In this document: positions 59,648-64,000 of the stretch, in pieces | Layout of the letters: every line of letters begins with the position of its first letter | How positions within the stretch are numbered: the stretch's first letter is position 1 | Origin: Pontibacillus chungwhensis | GTDB taxonomy: Bacteria > Bacillota > Bacilli > Bacillales > BH030062 | Direction of reading: 5' to 3' | NCBI RefSeq assembly: GCF_030166655.1 | Contig: NZ_CP126446.1 | Coordinates: 744,001-808,000, forward strand | Length of the DNA: 64,000 bases | Made by a program: the position numbers and the translations under genes | Notes under the pieces: model-generated | Told to the model about the DNA's origin: nothing | Seen by the model: only the letters and a program-made list of their open reading frames with translations | Database searches by the model: none

Positions 59648-61153
59648 ATGAAACCTCATATACAACTTATATTACTTGTTTTACTTGGAATTGCTTTTTT
59701 TGGTATCATCTTACTTCCTCTTAGTTTTATGTTCCAAATGATCTTTATCTTATTTTATATCGGAGCTATTTTAGTCATTTCCTTTTACATTATTCTTGAA
59801 CGCAGGTCATCTACCAATACGATTGTTTGGATTCTTCTTATTCTCATGCTTCCCATTATTGGGTATTTCTTTTACATTTACTCGGGACAATTATCCAGGC
59901 AAGGCATCTTGTTTCAGGATAAAAGAAAGAAAGCTCATGTAGTCTTTGATCAGGAAGAACCGGACACTAGAAAGAGTGACCTACAGCCTTTAAATGGTCC
60001 TCAGGAACGAATTCGTAAAATTGTTGAATCTTATGCTCAAACCCCGTTACGGAATCACAACAACGTAAAGATTCTAACGAATGGGCAGGAAGCCTTTCCT
60101 GAGATCATGGAAAAGCTAAAAGAAGCCAAGTCCTTTATTCACATGGAATATTACTTATTTAACAGTGATGAAACGGGACGTGAGATGAAAGAAATCCTTA
60201 AGCAAAAGGCTCAGGAAGGCGTCACCGTCAGGCTTCTATACGATTCAGCCGGGAGCTTGAAGTTAAAGAAGAAGGATGTAAAAGATATGCAGCAAGCGGG
60301 CATTGATGTGCATGTCTTCCTTCCTATTGCGAGTGGACTCGCAACTCAAACATTTAACTTCAGGAACCATCGTAAGATTATTGTAATCGACAATGAAATT
60401 GGATTTGTAGGTGGTATGAATGTTGGCGATGAGTACCACGGGATTAGCGAAGAATTTCCTGACTGGCGGGATACGCACATGGTACTGCGTGGTGCTGCTA
60501 TTAAGGATCTCCATCTGATCTTCCTTGTGGATTGGTGGTACATTACAAACGAGAACCTGGTCGAGCAATATAGTACGGAAGCCATACCAGAACCTGAGCA
60601 ATCGAATACTCATACACAAGTGGTTCCAAGTGGTCCGCACAATGAGCACCAAATTATGAGGGATGTGTATACCACACTCATTCATAGTGCTAAAAAGTCC
60701 GTTAAGATTGCGACACCTTATTTCGTACCTTCAAGAGAAATTCACACGGCCCTTCGGATTGCCGCGCAGCAAGGACTTGATGTGAAATTACTCATACCAA
60801 AACCATCTGACAATTGGTTAACGTATTATGCAGGGCATTCCTATTTCCCTGAATTGCTTGAGGACGGCATTCAAATTCACCTATATGAGAAAGATTTTAT
60901 GCACCATAAAATTATGATTATTGATGACGAGACTGCTTCGATTGGTACAGCTAATATGGACTTACGAAGCTTCTACCTCAATTTTGAGGTTAATGTCATC
61001 TTATATGGCGGGGAACCTGTTGAGAAGTTGATTGAGAATTACTATAAAGACTTAGAGGAGTCTAGTGAGGTTATCTATGAGGAATTCTCAAAGCGAAAAA
61101 CTTCAGAGAAGTGGAAAGAAGCTGTAGCACGTCTTTTTGCTCCGTTACTCTAA
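59648..61153 (+). CDS. cls: Cardiolipin synthase (phospholipase D superfamily)
   Basis: 501 residues from ATG 59648, placed 7 bp after AAAGGAG. Two N-terminal helices (about 7-30 and 34-53) plus a third near 60-80 precede two HKD motifs: NHRKIIVIDNEIGFVGGMN and HHKIMIIDDETASIGTANMD, each HxKx4D. It joins two phosphatidylglycerol molecules to make cardiolipin, a lipid raised in salt-adapted Bacillaceae. It is a single-gene unit with its own terminator. Confidence 0.94.
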   Translation: MKPHIQLILLVLLGIAFFGIILLPLSFMFQMIFILFYIGAILVISFYIILERRSSTNTIVWILLILMLPIIGYFFYIYSGQLSRQGILFQDKRKKAHVVFDQEEPDTRKSDLQPLNGPQERIRKIVESYAQTPLRNHNNVKILTNGQEAFPEIMEKLKEAKSFIHMEYYLFNSDETGREMKEILKQKAQEGVTVRLLYDSAGSLKLKKKDVKDMQQAGIDVHVFLPIASGLATQTFNFRNHRKIIVIDNEIGFVGGMNVGDEYHGISEEFPDWRDTHMVLRGAAIKDLHLIFLVDWWYITNENLVEQYSTEAIPEPEQSNTHTQVVPSGPHNEHQIMRDVYTTLIHSAKKSVKIATPYFVPSREIHTALRIAAQQGLDVKLLIPKPSDNWLTYYAGHSYFPELLEDGIQIHLYEKDFMHHKIMIIDDETASIGTANMDLRSFYLNFEVNVILYGGEPVEKLIENYYKDLEESSEVIYEEFSKRKTSEKWKEAVARLFAPLL

Positions 61154-61155
61154 AG

Positions 61156-61196
61156 AAAAAGCATCCCATTGCATGTAGCAATGGGATGCTTTTTTA
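61156..61196. terminator. Bidirectional terminator
   Basis: AAAAAGCATCCCATTGC and GCAATGGGATGCTTTTT pair perfectly around ATGTA between convergent genes. Confidence 0.92.
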
Positions 61197-61215
61197 CTGC
61201 CCGATTTCTTGTCCA

Positions 61216-61617
61216 TTAGTTTCTTTTGGCAGGTTGTACGAGAAAGGTTAAGACAAAGAACAAAGCAAAACTTACTAATAGAAGCGTTCCACCAACAATG
61301 TAAAAGACAGTGGTGAATCCTTCTGCAAGGTTAAAAGGGTTTACCATGTAAAGCCACATTCCAAGCGTTAGGCCTGTCGTACCGATAATCCCTGTCCATG
61401 CATGGGTTTTGGCAAGCTTGATAAAACGTGTTTCAAACAGCTGGTAAAAGGCAGACCAAGCAAAAAGGGATAACCAGCCAACCACTAAAATGTGGGCGTG
61501 AATAGGGCGTAGGGCATAGGCGCCCCCTTGGGAGCCGGCCATATGGGAACCGATAAAAGCTCCAATTAAACCGAACAACCCAGCGAAACGTAAGAGCAAT
61601 AGACTTATAGATTTCAT
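61216..61617 (-). CDS. Small haem-copper-oxidase-subunit-I-like membrane protein
   Basis: 133 residues from ATG 61617, with GGAGGATACG just upstream; longer in-frame starts lack a site. Four helices are predicted. The histidines RPIHAHILVVGWLSLFAWSAFY (H40, H42) resemble the haem-ligand helix of cbb3/NO-reductase subunit I, and a further His72 lies in the next loop. It is far too short for an oxidase. Such proteins are often labelled cytochrome c oxidase subunit I-like; a haem-binding or assembly role is inference. Confidence 0.72.
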   Translation of the reverse strand: MKSISLLLLRFAGLFGLIGAFIGSHMAGSQGGAYALRPIHAHILVVGWLSLFAWSAFYQLFETRFIKLAKTHAWTGIIGTTGLTLGMWLYMVNPFNLAEGFTTVFYIVGGTLLLVSFALFFVLTFLVQPAKRN

Positions 61618-61819
61618 GTACGTATCCTCCAAAAAAATCGATCTTCTTGTTTCTAACTTTATCATAGTTGTAAAGGTAGAAAATATTCGTAACAGAATGT
61701 TCAAAATATCGACAAAGGTTTACGAAATCTTCAACCTATATTTACAAAAGTATAACGTTATGCACTGTTTTTTAACAAAAAATGTGACAAATTGAGACAA
61801 AATCCACCATTATTATGTT

Positions 61820-61840
61820 ATTTTATTCTTAGAATAAAAT
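61820..61840. promoter_or_regulatory. Perfect AT-rich palindrome upstream of nucleotidase gene
   Basis: ATTTTATTCT and AGAATAAAAT are exact 10-bp arms around a single T. It lies 31-52 bp before the ATG of the surface nucleotidase, in the position expected for an operator over or just after the promoter. Confidence 0.5.
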
Positions 61841-61871
61841 TTTCCACTATTGGAAAGGGGATCTTGGGGAT

Positions 61872-64000
61872 ATGAGAAAAGGTTTAAAAAAAGGAACGGG
61901 GTTAACGTTAACGAGTTTAATCGCACTATCGGCTACGGCTGTACCTGGGCAAGTGGTTATGGCAGATGAAGGAACAGAAACACCTGATACGATTAGTGCG
62001 CAACTATTACTTGTGAATGATCTACATGGAAAGATTGACCACGAGGATGCTTTTGATGTAGATGGGGACGGTGAAGAAGATGCTGTTGGCGGTATTCAAT
62101 ATTTAGCAAGCTATATTGAAGATCGTGAAGCTGAAAATCCAAATTCACTACTTGTACATAGCGGTGACATGGTGGGAGGAAGTCCGATTGTATCCTCCTA
62201 TTTCCAAGATGAGCCGACGGTTGAGATTATGGAAGAAATGGGCTTTGATGTAGGGACGCTTGGAAACCACGAATTTGACGAAGGTGTTAAAGAAATGCTC
62301 CGTATGATTAATGGTGGAGAGCACCCTGATGGTACAGAGGATTATGATGGAATTGACTTCCCTATGGTAGCAGCAAACGTTCAATATAAAGATACGAAAG
62401 AGCTTGTCATTGATCCTTACACAATTGAAGAAGTTGCAGGCCAAAAAATCGGTTTTATTGGTGTGGTGACAAGAGAAACACCAAGCATGATTGTTAGTGA
62501 AGGAAATGAGAATGTAGAATTTACCGATGAATCAGAGGCGATTAATAAGTATGTTCCTGAATTGAAGGAACAAGGCGTGGAAGCGATTGTTGTATTGGCT
62601 CACAATCCGGGTTACCAGGAAGGGGATACTCTGACTGGTGATGCAGCAGAGATAGCGAACAAAGTTGATGATGAAGTAGATATTATTATGGCTGCACATA
62701 ACCATACGGAAAACAACGCTATTGTAGATGACAAGCTGATTGTTCAAGCTTATTCTTACGGGACAGCTTTCGCTGATGTGGATATTGAAATTGACCCTGA
62801 AACTGGCGACATTGTCGATAAAAGCGCAGAAGTCATCACAAACGTCCAAATGAATGTAGAGCCTGACCCTGAGGTTAGTGAGATCCTGAACAAGTATGAA
62901 GAATTAGTAAAGCCGATTAAAGAAGAAGTGGTTGGTCAGGCTGCTGTTGATTTAGAGGGCGGTTACGGAGTACGAGGCGAGGTAGGCGATAATGCTCTTG
63001 GGAATTTAATCGCAGATGGCATGATTGAAGCGATGGATGCTGATTTCTCCTTAATGAATGGCGGAGGAATTCGTGACGATGTTTCTGCTGGTGAAATCAC
63101 GTGGGGAGACCTCTTCGACGTTCAACCATTTGGTAACGTATTAAACAGTGTAGAGCTGACAGGGGAAGACCTTGAGAAAGTATTGAATGCTCAGCTCAGT
63201 GAGGAGTACGGTCCGGACGTAAGTGTTGGCGGCTTCGAGTACACGTGGAATGGTGCAACAAATGAGGTCGTGAATATGAAGCTTCCAGATGGTACCCCGG
63301 TGAAAAAGAATGAAACCTATACTGTTGTAGTCAATAACTATATGTACGGAAATGCGGACTATCGTATAGCGGAATTGGGCGAGAATAAGCAAGTTGGCCC
63401 AAATGATCTACAGGCAACGCTCGACTATGTGAAATCATTTGATGAACCAATCACTTATGAGGCTGAAGGACGAATCTCTGAGGTAGCGACAGATTCTAAC
63501 TCAGGTGGAAACAAGGATTCTATGAATCTACCGTTTAGCGATGTCACAGAAGGAACCAAGGCGCACGAAACGCTTCAACGACTCGCCGAAAATGGTGTTT
63601 TTGACAACGTATACGGGGAAGAGACTAAGTCAGGCGATACCCTCACGCGAGGTCAATTTGTTAAAATGCTTGCTAATGCATTCAAGCTAGAAGTGAGTGA
63701 TGATTTAGAAAATCCGTTCGAAGATACAGATGATATGATGATTGCAGCAGCTTATGAAGCAGGTATTACCAATGGAGTTGCAGAAGGGAAATTTGCTCCA
63801 GATCAAGAACTCGATCGAGGACATATGGCTGTTTTAGCCATCAATGCTTTTGAGAACATGTATGGTGAAATTACCCTAGATGATCGTACTTCTTTCAAGG
63901 ATGAGAAGAAAATGAATTGGAAGAAAGATTCGATCCTTAAAGGCAAACAAGCAGGTCTTTATCAAGGTTATAGCAACGGAAAGTTCGGAGCACGTGATGA
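61872..64000 (+). CDS. SLH-anchored 5'-nucleotidase / cyclic phosphodiesterase (cut by window edge)
   Basis: The frame is open from ATG 61872 to the window end, about 709 residues so far. Signal peptide to about residue 31 (VVMA). The metallophosphatase domain carries NDLHGKID, HSGDMVGGSP, LGNHEFDEG and AAHNHT; the usual first DxH is here NDLH, so the first metal ligand is displaced or replaced. The 5'-nucleotidase C-terminal domain (about 340-535) contains GDNALGNLIADGM and SLMNGGGIR. S-layer homology repeats follow from about residue 550. Strongly acidic. It releases phosphate and nucleosides from nucleotides at the cell surface. AAGGGG lies 11 bp before the ATG. Confidence 0.93.
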   Translation, partial: MRKGLKKGTGLTLTSLIALSATAVPGQVVMADEGTETPDTISAQLLLVNDLHGKIDHEDAFDVDGDGEEDAVGGIQYLASYIEDREAENPNSLLVHSGDMVGGSPIVSSYFQDEPTVEIMEEMGFDVGTLGNHEFDEGVKEMLRMINGGEHPDGTEDYDGIDFPMVAANVQYKDTKELVIDPYTIEEVAGQKIGFIGVVTRETPSMIVSEGNENVEFTDESEAINKYVPELKEQGVEAIVVLAHNPGYQEGDTLTGDAAEIANKVDDEVDIIMAAHNHTENNAIVDDKLIVQAYSYGTAFADVDIEIDPETGDIVDKSAEVITNVQMNVEPDPEVSEILNKYEELVKPIKEEVVGQAAVDLEGGYGVRGEVGDNALGNLIADGMIEAMDADFSLMNGGGIRDDVSAGEITWGDLFDVQPFGNVLNSVELTGEDLEKVLNAQLSEEYGPDVSVGGFEYTWNGATNEVVNMKLPDGTPVKKNETYTVVVNNYMYGNADYRIAELGENKQVGPNDLQATLDYVKSFDEPITYEAEGRISEVATDSNSGGNKDSMNLPFSDVTEGTKAHETLQRLAENGVFDNVYGEETKSGDTLTRGQFVKMLANAFKLEVSDDLENPFEDTDDMMIAAAYEAGITNGVAEGKFAPDQELDRGHMAVLAINAFENMYGEITLDDRTSFKDEKKMNWKKDSILKGKQAGLYQGYSNGKFGARD

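Overview
The window looks like chromosomal DNA of a low-to-mid GC, endospore-forming member of the Bacillaceae, most likely a moderately halophilic genus such as Halobacillus or Pontibacillus. The evidence is the sporulation genes (spoVR, a YhcN/YlaJ-type lipoprotein), the sigI-rsgI pair, an SLH-domain surface protein, strong AGGAGG-type ribosome binding sites with many TTG/GTG starts, U-tract hairpin terminators after most operons, and markedly acidic exported proteins. Genus is an inference. I see no rRNA, tRNA, CRISPR array, prophage or insertion sequence. Both window edges cut genes: an ABC exporter at the left and an SLH-anchored 5'-nucleotidase at the right.

Layout. 1-5.6 kb: ABC exporter end, membrane-anchored trypsin-like protease, PRC-barrel protein, sigI-rsgI, DUF1499 protein. 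5.8-10.4 kb: an operon of an exported acidic protein, two ABC-2 permeases and an ATPase. 10.7-13.9 kb (minus): a membrane-bound GMC dehydrogenase trio ending in a TetR regulator. 14-17 kb: a GNAT/nitrilase fusion with an SDR, then a flavin reductase. 17.1-18.4 kb: small and sporulation-type genes with sigma-G-like promoters. 18.5-19.4 kb: tandem array A, then a NERD-domain protein. 20.5-23.7 kb (minus): DUF421 protein, a chemoreceptor-like protein coupled to an ECF transporter S component, and a DICT-domain protein. 24-28.9 kb: TolB-like protein, spoVR, and an ECF sigma/anti-sigma pair. 29-34.7 kb: MerR/CPBP pair, lipoprotein, nitroreductase, AAA ATPase, second CPBP protease, C39-like protein. 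34.9-37.7 kb: two tandem levansucrases. 37.7-38.3 kb: array B. 38.5-42.5 kb: D-amino-acid transaminase, TspO-like protein, chemoreceptor. 42.7-46.3 kb: a cobalamin riboswitch controlling class I ribonucleotide reductase. 46.4-51.7 kb: nucleotidyltransferase, MerR-methyltransferase fusion, HxlR/VOC pair, acyltransferase, TipA-type MerR. 52-56.5 kb: CYP152-type P450, then a two-component system coupled to a membrane-anchored MsrA-MsrB fusion. 57-64 kb: YdjM-like and YczE-like membrane proteins, nucleotidyltransferase, cardiolipin synthase, a small haem-oxidase-like protein and the nucleotidase.

Common themes are envelope homeostasis (sigI/rsgI, ECF sigma, Msr system, cardiolipin synthase, levansucrases) and small-molecule sensing: three MerR genes lie beside promoters with a 19-bp spacer over a palindrome, and there are TetR and HxlR regulators and a B12 riboswitch.

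The least explained structures are non-coding. Two arrays of 20-21 bp units beginning GRCTCRAG are organised into exact higher-order repeats of 233 bp (array A) and 203 bp (array B). A family of long palindromic elements has four members, two of which differ by compensatory base-pair changes. A second palindrome family shares GTGTCTGGCAC/GGACAG arms.
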